The position numbers were made by a program, and so were the translations under genes. DNA of 64,000 bases from Pterois miles (taxonomy: Eukaryota; Chordata; Actinopteri; Perciformes; Scorpaenidae): the NCBI GenBank assembly GCA_947000775.1, contig CAMQGK010000318.1, positions 4,948,001-5,012,000 of the forward strand, written 5' to 3'. Shown here one piece after another: positions 11,795 through 24,298 of the stretch; position 1 is the stretch's first letter; each line of letters opens with the position of its first letter. The notes under the pieces were generated by a model. The model made no database searches, had not been told where the DNA came from, and saw only the letters and a program-made list of their open reading frames with translations.

Positions 11795-12135
11795 CTAGGT
11801 GTGTAAGAATATCTAAAAAATATTGAGTATCATGATAGTATGTTTTGTGATACTGTATCAATTCTCAAAACCACTATTGATTATTATGACTATTTGACAG
11901 ATGAACTCAGTCAGTAAAGAGATGCGCCCTCTCAAAGTAGTGCAATGATGTTCGATATTACAGGAACTAAATTATAAATGCTATAAATGCAAATGCAGAA
12001 CCCATTGTTCTTTTTACTCAGATTTGATGTATATGGTGGTGTGTTCTTTATACTATGACAGTTTTCCTAATATTAGATTATAAAATCACAATATATTGCA
12101 TTGTGTACAGTATTGCAATATATTGCCATATATTA
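11795..12135. repeat. Degenerate hAT-like or similar fish repeat
   Basis: The start (TAGGTGTGTAAGAATATC, TTGAGTATCATGATAGTATG, GATACTGTATCAATTCTCAA) and the end (CACAATATATTGCATTG, GCAATATATTGCCATA) match the texture of a fish repeat whose ends carry ATATCGCAATA-type motifs. Internal self-complementary ATATTGCAATAT motifs fit subterminal repeats. No outer terminal inverted repeat or target duplication is clear. The class is inferred from memory only. Confidence 0.45.
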
Positions 12136-14948
12136 TGTACTTTATATACAGTATATACATACACACAAGTTGGTACACACTTTTTCAGATGAAAGCATTG
12201 CAGCATTACCTCGCCTATCAGCGGGTGCTGTTATTGTCACTGTAGATGTATTAGTTTCCTCTGATAGGTCAGGACTGTGCTGAACTCTCCAGACTTCCAG
12301 TATTAAGAGATTACTGCAAAACAATAGAAGCAAAATGTGGATGTCCCATTTTGTGTTACTATATTCACTGACCCCTTTTTCCCATATCCAGAATACCCAT
12401 CACCTTGTCTCATTGAAATTCTCCCACATATAACTGCTTACCAATTGGGGATCATTAAACTTTAAGAGCAGCACCACCGGGTTATCCAAAACTGGATCAT
12501 GCAGTGAATGTGAAAGCCTGAATGTTCTCGCTGTTACTTTGTTGTCAGTCTTCTAAACTAAACAGATGAATCTCTGACAGGCGCTGCTTCCTTTCCTGTT
12601 CACAGTCCTCTGTGTATTACAGCTTGCTCACTGATGATGCTGATGTTTTTTCTGCGGAGAGAGATTGGGCTAAAAGGGAATCTTGCTAATACATGGGGTA
12701 AAAACAGTTTTTCTTATGTCTAATAATCCCAAGGAAGCAGTATTTATTACAGGCCCTGTGCATTTTAAATATGCTTTGCATTAATCACAGACCTCTCGGC
12801 TAAAGGTCCTCTCAGTTTAAAGATGGTTTATTATATTGCGTGAACCCTTAAATGCACTGGTGCATATTCTGCATGCATGTACACATATATGGACTATTGC
12901 ATGCAGTCACAGGAAAGAGAGGAATGAAGTGCTACAGACTTCCATTATATGTGGTGGTTGAAGGCAGGCTATGATGACTTGTAAGTGCATGAAGGCCACA
13001 GCTGTGAGGAATATCAATAGCAGGGAGACAACAGTGCAATTGTTTGTCAGTGTGTGTGTGTGTGCGTCCTCATGTTGCATAGTGAAATACATTCATTTCT
13101 TTCTTAGCCGGTGCATGTGTGGCTTTGTAAGTCTCTGCAGGTATGCAAATCATTTGACATGTATGTATTCCAATACCTCTGCAGCTGCTGGCAAGTCATC
13201 TGTGTGAAGCGTGGGTGCATGGAAGCGTACTTTAGATGTGCAGCAATATTCTTCAGCCTTTATATACCCCTCGAGGGCCAGGCTCCCCATGAAGGCAGCA
13301 GGGGTCCTAACAGGGCACAGTCACTCAATGCCAGAGCCTGTCACTCAGCACTAGGACTCCCTCCATCTCCTCACTGCTCATACGCTGCCCTCTGCTCAGC
13401 TGTCTCGCTAACCGGCAAATGATGAGAAGTGACAGCCAAGGACAGCCCCGTGCTCAGCCACAGCCTTGGAATTGAGTCACCATGCAAAGTAACAGCATAG
13501 CCACAAACACACATGGCACCTCAGGGTCCAGATGCATAAAAGTCTGTGTAAATTCACAACTACTTCTTTTCATCTGTAAAGTCACATGTACGCCTGATTC
13601 TGTTTTATAAATCTCAGTCATTGGGGAGCTGGGCACATGTGCAGGACCCTCATTTCCACTCCCACAGGTAGCCATCAACGGATGTAGAAACGCCTTTAAG
13701 CATCCATTTGTACATTAATTGAAAAACTTGTGCGTGCTGCACCACTCATTAGACCTCTCAGTGAGTAAGGACGCAAAGAAAGTGCAGTTTCACCGACCGT
13801 TTTGCATTGACGTGGTCGTCCAACGGTGCCAGAGCATCTGTCATTACGCATGGCTGTGGCTTTTTGTAGGCTCATGACATGTTTCTGTAAACCATCACTG
13901 CAGTAAAATGATTCACTGACAGCGATCATGTCGCAACAGACTTTACAAAGTGCTTCACATTGAGGATAGAATAAAACCATCATTAACAGGGAGATGATAG
14001 CTCAAATGTGACTAGAAAGAATGATGAAATTCATCATTTATAAATAATTTACAGTTAATTATAAATGTGCCTTTAATTGACATTTTACAGAATGCTGTGT
14101 AGCCTACAAAACATAATAATACAGTAAGCTAAATTGGCACCCAACTTATATTCAGCCTCTTCCTTATCATATCACCCACAGCTATTTGTAGTACAGTATG
14201 TGTGAGGTGCACACGTTCTCACTGCACATTCCTCATTTACAAATACCAGTTTATGTGTGGGGGGAATAGGCCTACTCATGGTTTTTGTGCATACACATTG
14301 TTTATACATCTGGCCCCAGAAGTCTTCTCCTCACAGTTAAATACTGTAGTTTTCACACACCTTCCAACTGTGAACACTGACAAGCCAACTATGAACACAC
14401 AGTATGTAAATTACACAACTTTGGAGTCATGAGAAGTTGCATTACAGCCTCCCTACAGCTCCAAGATAACAAGTCCCAGACAAGTCTCTCCACTGAACAC
14501 ACACAGACAAAATTAATGTCAAATTAAAGTAACAGAAAATCTGCAACCAGTTTTGGCCATTAACCTATTACTGTACTTATAACATATGACAGTATATTAA
14601 TTACTTTTTTCAGTGATGAGTAGTATAAATGGTACACAATTTGAAATGTAGTACCTACATAACCATAACTAATCTTAGTCTTCAATACATCTCAAATACA
14701 ATAAATCACTTATTAACAGGGGAAATGAAATTAGGTGGCTACCACCTTCAGAAAAATAACATTTTTCTAGCTTCACGTTATCAATACACAACCACAAATA
14801 AAAGCACACACACTTTGTTGATGGTTTAACCAGCCCCACTAAGTCACAGATTAGTTAGGGCTTGATAATAATAACTCCATGCACAATGTGGCATTGCTAT
14901 AATTTTCAATGGATGGTCTGTCCTCAGTCTACCTCTGAAATGTTGAAC
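12136..14948. other. No gene seen
   Basis: About 2.8 kb is without a supported gene, RNA or mobile element. Short TG runs occur near 13050. The patch 13260-13480 is GC-richer and single-copy-looking. Confidence 0.5.
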
Positions 14949-15253
14949 TTAAAGGAATACTTCACCCCAAAATTACTATTTACTGTATATATCATTTTCT
15001 CACTTTGTGTTCCCTTGAATTCTTGAAGAAAACTTTGTTTTTCTTGCATGGTTTCATGGTGAGTGGAGAATGCATAAACCGAGTACATCCTTAATGAACT
15101 GAAGTAAATGGAGGCCAGGTTTAACAACAGCAAAACTATATCCAAACATCTGTTTATAAGCTCTCACACAACGTGTGCAGCGTAATCCAAGTCTCATTAA
15201 GTTCAGTCCTTAACAAACACATGCATTTTTACCAAAATCGTACTGTTTAAAGC
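14949..15253 (+). repeat. Dispersed fish repeat (GGAATACTTCACCC type)
   Basis: The segment opens AAAGGAATACTTCACCCCAA and continues with TTGAATTCTTGAAGAAAACT, the TAAATGGAGGCCAGGTTTAA block and GCGTAATCCAAGTCTCATTA. I recognise this order from an abundant interspersed repeat of percomorph fish. No ends, tail or target duplication are obvious. No second copy occurs in this window. Confidence 0.65.
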
Positions 15254-15783
15254 CCTTCTAGGGATGCCAATTTGGAAATTTTTTAAAACCCATAACCGAC
15301 CCTTGTTAACTGATTATTAACCAGTGGTGCACCAGCTGCAGTGTATGACCACAGCAGAAAACTGAGTCCCTAGTTAGCAGCCACGATGCTGTGTGCTTTG
15401 TCACGGATGCATGCAGCCACTTTTCCAGTAAAAGTCTCCACCATGGTTTAGCTGCCAGGTTGTCAGCTGTGTGTCTGCACGGCGTAACGATAGCGAGTGT
15501 CCGACACACCGTGTGTATGCTTGTGCTTCCTTCAGAGATGTAGCGTTGCTGGTGGCTTCATGCTTGCTGTTGTCACACACACGGTCCGTCAGTGCGCCGT
15601 AACTTCAGCGAGTATCTGACAGACTGAGTGTGTGGCGGGGTGAGTGTGGGGTTGTTGTGACATTGTAGCTGTGAACGAAGCTGTAGCAGTGTGTGAACAG
15701 TTTGTCGGTGAATATACGCGACAACTCCTCAGGCCAAGCCCCCATGAAGAGCGCCGGTCGTTGATTCCAATGTTTGGAGTGGC
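15254..15783. repeat. Old repeat with an internal duplication
   Basis: Two stretches about 110 bp apart are related: 15478-15520 (ACGGCGTAAC, AGCGAGTGTCCGACA, GTGTGT) and 15592-15635 (GCGCCGTAAC, AGCGAGTATCTGACA, GTGTGT). The left edge (CTAGGGATGCCAATTTGG, then AACCGACCCTTGTTAACTG) resembles the termini of fish hAT-type non-autonomous elements. CpG content is higher than in surrounding DNA. I treat it as a decayed element of uncertain class. Confidence 0.4.
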
Positions 15784-16190
15784 CAAACGGTGATACTACA
15801 ACTTCTGTTTGTCGCGTGACATCATTGTGCCCAGAAAGACTTTTTCCCATAGACTTACACTAAGAAATAAACATTTGTAACTCAGCGGTAAACCAACTGC
15901 AGTATGAACTCACTAATAGCCAAATGCAGTTATTTCCTTCCTCTGTTTATGTCTATGGAGACCCAGACCGCGATGACAGCACAAGCCGTGATGTTAGAAC
16001 CCTGTGAGTCATGTGACCGAGCGGACATTACTGTGCATATTGGACATGTTCAGCAGGGCCCAGTAAGACCCTGAAGACCCCAGAAGATCAGCGTACCTTT
16101 CCAGACGGAAGTTGCGCCATTTTGGCTTCATGCGTCACTGAGCAACGTTCATAGGAATAAACGGGGCTCCGCCTCCAACACTGTATCCAG
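15784..16190. repeat. Mosaic of short fish repeat fragments
   Basis: The segment GGTGATACTACAACTTCTGT followed by TTTTTCCCATAGACTTACAC (15789-15863), and the segment with GACGGAAGTTGCGCCATTTT, GCTTCATGCGTCACTGAGCA and ACGGGGCTCCGCCTCCAACA (16104-16180), both match repeat phrases I know from fish DNA. Sequence between them is unassigned. Boundaries are approximate. Confidence 0.45.
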
Positions 16191-18655
16191 TTCTCTTAAT
16201 ACATCAATGCCTCAGACACAAGACCCGAGCCAACTTCCTGTATCTTCCTGCATCTTTTAACATCAAACATCTGCCTATGACCTTAACTACAGATTCCTGC
16301 AAAATACCTTTGATAGACAACATGTCTATATAAGAGTATTTTTAACAAGGGCGCCACTCTTTGCTCTTTGGTAAAATGTGTACGGATATGGAATGATAAT
16401 TGTACTAGACACAACTGAAGTGCCATTTAAAGTGCAAGCCTTTGTATTCATTGAAATAAACAACAGGAGTGCTCTGCATTTATCTTGATGATGCATTATT
16501 GACCAAATACATCCCTCCCATTACTTTGGGCCAAAACATGAGGTTAGTTGAATCTCTCGAGTCTCTGAGGTGCCAAAGTGAAACTAATGCAACTACATCT
16601 TATTCATAATGAGACAGTGCTATGGGTCGTTCAAAGGCAAGGTTGGTTGTATTAAAAATTTATCAGTGAATAGAACCTCTCCTACACTGAGGCATGATGC
16701 ATTGCTGAACTGGTAAAGCATGCATTATTAAAAAAACACAGATCACATTTAAGCAATCTGGGGAAAGTGCAAACCTCACATTGGTACAATTTAGTGTTGG
16801 TAATGCTAAATACAAGGTGACATAACAGACAATATGGTGAGAAAAAAGCAGTAAAATCGCAAATTAATAATGGATGCAGACTTTTGTTTCTGGTGGTGAA
16901 ATGGGACTTTGACTTTGTAATTTCGCTTCCTCATTATGGTGGGATTGTGTACTTCTAAAAGTCAGTGCAAATTTTATAAGCCAGGGGAATTGTTGATACA
17001 GATTTTAATGGCAGAATCTGCAATACCTTTGCATACGCTTTAGAGGACAATTTAAGTGGGAGCTTTATGAGACACTTAATTTGAGCCGCGTGGGCAGTTC
17101 GGAAGATTCAATAAAAAGAACAGACCTTTTACGGTAGAGGGATGGTGCATTAATGCAACGGCTCCATTTGGCAGCGACAGGTAAAATGAGAAGAAAAATA
17201 GATGCCAACCTTTTGTTGTGAACAAAGACGACAGCCTTGAGAAGGGTTCCCCTCTACAGATGGCTACGCTGGGATCTTGCTGAGACGCTGACACATAGAG
17301 ACATGAAACGAAATGAGTCTGGGATGACTTCACAAACTTTGGTGAGCTCCAGCAGTGGCTAGCTCCCTGGGGCACAAAACAGATCGCGCCTCACACAAGC
17401 TGGATTGCGTGAGGCCAGTGAGATGCTTGGCCTTGGTACACAGGAGCTGAGGCCTTCAGGGCCGAAACACCAAGCAACAGACAATGATGTCCTCTATCAG
17501 CCTCTCTTCTCAAAGCCGATTAGAGTACCGGGGGCTAGGAGAAGCGACTATATCATCCCTATCCATCTGGAGACGGCTCTTTCTCAGCCAAACCTCCAGA
17601 CACAAACTGGCAGCGCTCTGAGGGGTGCGGCTAAAATCACACTACAGAGAGTCGTGCAGTTTAGGAAACTTTGCATCATAGTACAGTGGTTAACCTTGGA
17701 GGGGGGGCGGGGGGAATTGTTTATTACCTCAATCAATCAGTCTCTATATTGACATATAAACATGATTTCAACAAAGGCGCAGGCAGTTTTGGTTTTGAGT
17801 AAAATGTGTCTGAAAGCTGGTTATGTGTTATTTAAGCTCTGTCAAAAGGAATGACAAATGTGCACAATCAGTGTGGTGCACGATTGAGTTTTATATTTGA
17901 GTGGGGAGAACTCATTTTTCACTGACACATCCACTTTCCTGTCACTCACAGATACCGCCGTCCTCGAAAACGACCAAATAAGAAAATGTCCTAAAATTCC
18001 TATCTGTCTTTCTATCTACAGTGTTGGAGCCAGGATTGTCCAGGAGGGGGTCAGATCAGGTCAGTACTGCTTTTACTTTTATTTTTCAATCAATGGTTTC
18101 TGAAAAAATGTTACAAAATAACATCAAAACAATATGATAATTGATAAGACATTACTTTAGATATGTAGCTTTGTTTTATTTTTGATTGCTGTAAGAATTT
18201 TTTGGGGAAAAATATAAAATCACATGGGTCAGAAATAGGGTGACCAAGTACACCCCTTTCACCATAGTTTAACTGTGCCACTGACCAATAGATTAATCAG
18301 CATTTTTCATTCATTCAAGTCAAATTCAAGAACTAAATAAAGGATCTGTATCTAGATTTGTATCCACGCCAGTCCAGTAGCTCACGTTTAGTGATTTTAA
18401 CTGCATTGCCTACTAAAAGGACTGTTTTATGTCTAATAAAAAAACTGTCTAATCATAAATAGCATTCAGAACTGGAGTTTATGTAATTGTCTACTGTATG
18501 ATGATATTATAAACATTGAGTCTGACAAAGCTGAAGACATCAGATATCATCTAATATGATATCAGTCTGTGCAAACTGATGGGACCAGCTGCTGCTCAGT
18601 CCTATATGTCCAAAAGTCCTGAATAAAAGTATAATCGAGGGATACCAACTTTTAT
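16191..18655. other. No gene seen; G-rich tract at 17697-17714
   Basis: There is no supported exon. A short tract of seven G, one C and six G lies near 17700. A GC-richer block at 17080-17640 keeps 99- and 115-codon frames open, but no domain is seen and no splice context is convincing. Confidence 0.5.
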
Positions 18656-18659
18656 TTAT

Positions 18660-18930
18660 TATGTGCTACCATTAAACAGCGGTCAGACCACAAAATGACA
18701 TTTGCTTGTCCGTGCAAAATAGATGTGGCCCTCATATTTAGTATGCCAGAAAACTATGTCCCGATACATAGTATGTCAAATGCAGTATGCCAACAATACC
18801 AGGATGTCCTACTATATCCATATGCAGTATGCAAGCCAGCATGCTTCTCTGGCAACACTATGTTTTTAAGGGCAGCTGCAGTATGCACTGTAAGTTAAAA
18901 GAAAGTATGTGATTTGCAATGCAGCTTAAA
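18660..18930. repeat. Dispersed repeat rich in TAGTATG/CAGTATG motifs
   Basis: Motifs AGTATGCCA, CATAGTATGTCAAATGCAGT, CAGTATGCAAGCCAGCATGC and GCAGTATGCACTGTAAGTT recur in this segment. The pattern resembles fish non-autonomous elements whose ends read as scrambled TAGTATGC sequences, and 48540-48970 may be a relative. It abuts the next repeat at about 18935. Boundaries are approximate and the class is unknown. Confidence 0.45.
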
Positions 18931-18934
18931 GCTG

Positions 18935-19455
18935 CAGTGCATAGAAATTGAGCAAATATAATAAAAAACGAGTTATTTTTATAAAACGGTAACTATCATG
19001 TTCCTCTGTGTCCTTCGGTGCTCCTAATGGCATCTGCAAGATTTCATAGACTGGAGGAAAACAACCAATCAGCTGAGCTGGTTGACTGTCAATCACTTGT
19101 GAACTCTGATCAAACGGTCAAACTAGGCAGCGCTGATCAAATATGAATCAATATTCTGTTACTGTAATGATTATTTCTCACCTCAGATGTTTTCAGAAAC
19201 ATCTTGTAGTTGCTGTTTAGTTATAACATCTTTGTGACCCGGGAGCCTTGTTGAGATCATTTGAGGAAATATCAAGCACCGCCTCCCAGATGGAACACAG
19301 CCAATAGGAATGCTCTCTCTCTGTCTGAAATGACCTGTGATTAGCCAAAGTTTCCCATCACTGACTAGATGTTTTAAAGTCTGTAAACAGTGCCAAGAAG
19401 AGGTGCAGAAGTCTAGTTTTCTCACAGAACACTTGAATTAAAATATGCTGAAAGG
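18935..19455 (+). repeat. Dispersed repeat, copy 2 (paralogue at 3233-3570)
   Basis: Its first 290 bp align with 3233-3570, as listed there. It then extends further than copy 1, through ATCATTTGAGGAAATATCAA, GAACACAGCCAATAGGAATG, GAAATGACCTGTGATTAGCC and ACACTTGAATTAAAATATGC to about 19455. This order fits my memory of a long percomorph repeat, so copy 1 is probably truncated on the right. No protein is encoded, and the 80-codon reverse frame in it is repeat-derived. Confidence 0.72.
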
Positions 19456-19491
19456 TTATTATATTATAAAGGTTTAAGTAACATAGTGACC

Positions 19492-19812
19492 GGGCAGTAG
19501 CTCAGTCTGTAGGGAGTTGGCTTGGGAACCGGAGGGTCACCGGTTCAAGTCCCGACATGGACCAAAAACTGAGTGTGAACTGGTAGCTGGAGAGGTGCCA
19601 GTTTACCTCTTGGGCACTGCCGAGGTGCCCCTGAGCAACGCACCAAACCCCCAACTGCTCGGGGCGCTTGTCAGGAGCAGCCCCCTCACTCCATTTACTG
19701 CATGTATGTGTGTTTCAGGTCTGCATGTACCATGTATGAGTTTAACAGAGTGTAAATTGAATTTCCCCATTGTGGGACTAATAAAGGTAGATCTTCTTCT
19801 TCTTCTTCTTCT
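19492..19812 (+). mobile_element. tRNA-headed SINE, copy A
   Basis: The first 70 bp are tRNA-like: GGGCAGTAGCTCAGTCTGTA carries an A box and GGTTCAAGTCC (19542-19552) is an intact B box of the RNA polymerase III promoter. A body follows with GGAGAGGTGCCAGTTTACCT and GGTGCCCCTGAGCAACGCAC. The 3' end (AATTTCCCCATTGTGGGACTA, less its last base, then AATAAAGG) leads into a (CTT)n tail ending at 19812. Copies at 24299-24610 (plus) and 44436-44738 (minus) are close relatives. The shared 3' end resembles the tail of L2-like LINEs, whose machinery probably mobilised it; that is inference. No clear target duplication was found. It is not a functional tRNA gene. Confidence 0.9.
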
Positions 19813-21271
19813 AGTTGGTGAACTGCTGTAGCAAGCGAGCTAACAGTCAACTCATTAGCTGGGTAGTCAAAATGTCTCCCAGAGCTTCTCTCTATTTTCT
19901 ATCTGTTGTTCTGTAGAGGAATTTTGTTCACCATAAAACACCATTTTTTTTGTTAGCTCAGTTCGGTCACTAACAGAACATTAAGTTCACACATTTATTC
20001 AAAAGCTGAATAAAATGTGAATGGTGCAACACAGCTAATAAGCCATGATAGCTTCCTCTATTTTGGACTCTCTGAGTCTCCATCCCTGCATTTATTTTTC
20101 TGTCTGTCAGACTGTCTGTTTGCATGTCTGTCCGATGTGTCTACCTGGAAATAGTAGAACTGAAAGGACTGCAGCTGTCCCTTGGTCTTTTGTTCCTTCT
20201 CATGTTGTTTTGAGAGCTCAGAGGGAAAAGCAAAACCAGTCTGCTTTGTTAACACTCAACAATCAGGGCTGCAATAGTCTGTTCTCAAATGGAAGAAAAA
20301 ATGAAAGTCTGCCACCCGCCTGGCATGCTCTTTCTAACCTTTTTCCCTACGTCTCTCTCACATGCACACATAAGTGCTGTACTGTGTAGAGGCTCGCCGT
20401 CAAACTTTGCAGCACATCAAACATGCGCTTGTATGCATACCTGATATGCTGCAGTGCAATCGAGATAATTTTAAGCGTTTTAATTTTCTCACTTGAATTC
20501 CTTCACACGTACACTTCATACCTGACGTGTAATTGCAAGGAAGAAATATGGGCTCCAACTTGACATATATAATCCACAGTGCCCCCCGGCTACATTTCCT
20601 GTCCAGTAACACTGCACTCATTTAAAGCACAGGCAGGAAAGGTATAAAAGTGTTCACAGCAGGAATCCGTGCAGTTGTTCCAGGAAATGACCATTCGGTA
20701 CAGAGAGAACTGTCAGCCTAATCAGACCTGAAAAAGTAGTGTTCACTTGACAGACTGGCAGCCAATGACTAGGAGAGATGCTGCTGTCAAACCATCCATG
20801 CTTCTCCAAGACACATGCTCCAACCCCTGCATACTATTCATATAAATAGTATATTGGTGTGTCAATTTACAGATGTTTTTTTGTTTGTTTTTTTGGTGAA
20901 ATTAGTGTACGGTGCACTTTTCCAAACACATTTGGGTTTGTAGTTCTGCAGGCGTCAACTGACTCTATACAGGAGGCTAAAGTCCTGTCCTCTGGTGCAC
21001 TGCACTAAATTTACACAGTAAATTGTCAGCCAATCAGAATGAGCTAAAATCTTTCGCCACATGTCAGAACACAGCTCTGTATTCATTTTTCTTCAGTGCC
21101 CGAAGACGTGACATCAAGACGACGCCATACTTTTCTACATCATTGCATCAAGCTGAAAAAGCAGTAGTAACTCATTATAATGAAAAGCACGTACTCAATT
21201 AAAAGTACTTAAATATTATCAACATATTAACTTAAAGGACTGGGGACAGTGTTTTTAAAGATATCTTCATA
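19813..21271. other. No gene seen
   Basis: No exon or RNA gene is supported. A TTTGTTTG run lies near 20880. Frames over 100 codons here (20045-20389) lack domains. Confidence 0.5.
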
Positions 21272-21725
21272 CAACACTTGTGAACGTGAATATTATGTTG
21301 TGAAAAAGCAAATGCTTTTCAGAACACGGATGATTTTTTGTTACGTACATTACTGTGAACAACAACATGGACGCTCTGTAGTCTGAACCAAGACGGCAAA
21401 ATGTATTACTCTTATCAAAGCAGCGCATACCAGATCCACTGCTTCTGTTCTTACCTTTCACAATAAAAGCCCTAGATTGCCCCTACCCCTGCATTGTGCA
21501 ACTGGTTTCCACTCAATTCACTAAAAGGAAACTAAAATAATCAGTTTAAGCTATACAAAACTTTACCTCAGACAGACTGCCAGAAGCTGCTCTGAGTCAG
21601 TAGGATCCCGGTGGGTCCGCCTGCCCAAATTTTTTCAAACCTTTTATTGAAAAAGTGTGCTGCTGCAAGTATTCCACATTTTTGTGTCATTCATTCATCA
21701 TGGTGTGTAAAGACCTTAATTAAAA
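21272..21725 (+). repeat. Dispersed repeat, copy 1 (paralogue at 30066-30412)
   Basis: Shared landmarks with the later copy are GTGAAAAAGCAA against GATGAAAAAGCAA, GGATGATTTTT against CGATTGATTTTT, CTCTGTAGTCTGAACCAAGA against CTCTGTAGCCCGAACCAAGG, and TTTCACAATAAAAGCCCTAG against TTTCACAATAAAAGCCTTAG, then the TCATTCATCATGGTGTGTAA region. This copy holds roughly 150-190 extra bases between AAAAGCCCTAG and the final part, so one copy has an insertion or the other a deletion. The class is unknown. Confidence 0.68.
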
Positions 21726-24298
21726 ACAAATGAATTATTGTTTCAGTCATGAAGACTATAGATAGCAGATAGAAGATAGCAAACAACAGAAAGAAAGATT
21801 AACTTTTTCAGAAAGACTGATGAAAGAACCCCTCAGTAACAGATTACAATGTGTCAGCCCAGAAGTGGCATCAGGGCCTCAGTTCTCTATATGTACGCAT
21901 GTAAAACGTGCATTTGAATCCACTTACCATTGGTGTGAAATAGTGTAGCAGCGTGAGTAGTACAGTATTTCCCTCTGAATGTGTTGTAGTAGAAGAAAAA
22001 ATAGAGGATATTGTCAGCAAGGCTTAACGTGTGTGCCTTTGAGGAGCAGATATATCCAATGGAGTTGAAATAAAATGTTATAAGTATGCTTATACAGTGT
22101 GTTTTGTCTTTTTGATCCAGCTTCCAGCAGCATTGCTTTGTTCTGCTGCCACCTTGCCACCCATTCAGCTTCACTTACTGTTAATCAACTTTCCTTCAAT
22201 GTTGAGGGAGTTTTACAGCAGTAGGAAACAATAAGTAGAAGGAGTAGAGTGCATGGCCCGCTAATGGGACCATTTCATTCCATTTAAAAGGGCAATATTC
22301 AGCCCAGCTGTTTAAATAAGCATTGCTAATGTAACTCAGGGGCTCGGCGATGGGCATTATCTACCAAACAGGGCTCCATCTGGCAGAGGCGCACTGATTT
22401 TTATTTTTATTCCCTACTGTTTTTACCCAGGTTTGTTTTATAGAGAACAGGGCAACCGAACCACTATAGCTCTGCTATGTATTTTGAGGATCACCAGTGT
22501 TTTTTCTCTCTCTCTCTCGCTCTCTCTCTCTCCGACTCTCTGAACAAGGCTGAGCTAAACCTGATGTATGCTGCTTCCCCAACTTTCCCTCTAAAAACAA
22601 ATCAAGACTGACTTCACACTCATTGAGGCATATTTGTGTATACCAAATCCATGCAAATCAGTGACTGGAAACAACAGGCAATTTCTCTAAAGACTGAAAT
22701 TCCCCTTTCACAGGAGATTTTGGCTGCCAGCTGGGGAAACATGGATGAGATTGCTGCCCCCTGAGCAAGGTATTTAAATGAGGTAGCCACATCTGTGTTT
22801 GCTCGGCTACAGGGGGTAGATCTTGCTACACGCCAAGGAGCCAGAGGCTGGGATGATGAGCTTGTGAGGACTGTGTTCAGCTTGGTCAGTTCCTCTCTGA
22901 CTTCAATCAGATTCTCTGTTAGAGGAATTTAATTTGCATCACACGCCTCGTCGGTCAACTCTCCTATTTTATCAAAGCATTTTCAGAGGCATCACCCCCA
23001 CTGACTTCTCTCAGCCTGGTCTGAAATGCACCTCGGCATTTAAGCGTTAAGATGGACTCCAGTGGTGAAAATGATGCCTCTGCTATTTTGTTTCAAAAGT
23101 GAAATATCACTTTCAATTTTTTATGATTCCGTGCACTGTATATTGTGGCTCGGCTCAGTTGCGCGGGAAGGCAGACACAGTGTCAGAATTACTTAACCCA
23201 GTGGAGAGCTGATTTTGACCCAGTCTGTCAACCCAGTCAGAGGTATCCTCCTCCCTCTCCGTCAGAGTCTTGCCCATCACAGAGAAGAGGCTGTGTCAGG
23301 GAGATGAACCAGCGTCAACTAACCTAATTGGACATGAAATGCTATTAGCCCCCCAGCTACCGAGGTTCAAGTTTATTGGGGCTTGTCATTACAGATTCTC
23401 ATCTCCTGATTTTGGAATAGGTGAGCATGGATTATCACCACTGCTTGAGACGATGCTAAGTCCCTCTTGCTGACAGCTGAAATCTGTGCACCTTGGTCCC
23501 ATCCTGTGTTTCATTATGGTGATGTATGAAGAAGGGTGAGGTTTCAACAAACCCCAATCCCCTGTCTCCTTCATGCCTTCACGAAGCGCTCATCAAGTAA
23601 GGTACCAAGAGGGAAGCGCTCTAGGTGATCGTTTCTCCTATAGTCATTAGCTCAGAAGAGCCACTGCGGATGGTTTAAAGGCCAGGTCCAGTCAGCTGTA
23701 GAAAACATGTAACACAGCTGTACTCATTGCTTGAGCTCTGCATGATGTAATCATCACCACGAAGCTGGCAGAGCACATGGGCAATGACATTTAGTTGGGC
23801 AAGTTAATTTTTGGTGCTCAGGTCTCCTTTGGTAATCTCTCCTGACTCCAAATGAATCCACTTCGCTGGGTTGGTGGAGTGGTGCAGCTGTGGTGTTTAA
23901 TGCAAATGAAGTTATGCAGTTTGGGTTTTCTGGCAGACAGTTTTTTTTTTCCCCAATCTAGTACACGCTTACAGTAAAGGTCTATCAAAATGCAGCTTTC
24001 AGTGTAATTTAGAGTCTGGATAGATAATTGAGCTATTGATTACCAGTAATGTCATGCACAACTCCTTGTATATTGAGTAGGGTTCTTCCAGTTAAGCTGA
24101 TAAAATACTTCATGCTATCATGATGCATTCTTTCCATCGACATTGTCCACTTTTAGGGATCTGCTGCATGTAATTTACCCAACTTTTCCACAGATGCAAG
24201 CTTTTAGGTTATGGATAAATTGTGCAGACTATAGCGTATAGTGTCTTAAGCTCTTCACCAAGCCAGTCAGGATAATTAGTTTTTATCCATCATTGTCT
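21726..24298. other. No gene seen; possible conserved stretch and CT tract
   Basis: About 2.6 kb is without a recognised repeat apart from an interrupted CT tract at about 22505-22532. The stretch 22200-22480 (with AAAAGGGCAATATTCAGCCC and GATTTTTATTTTTATTCCCT) and the block 22680-23400 look single-copy. They are candidates for conserved regulatory DNA, but I cannot test this. Confidence 0.4.

Noticed and set aside
19492..19563. Functional tRNA gene at the SINE heads (also 24299 and 44738)
   Set aside because: A and B boxes are present, but a proper acceptor stem and anticodon arm cannot be formed and each head continues into the SINE body.
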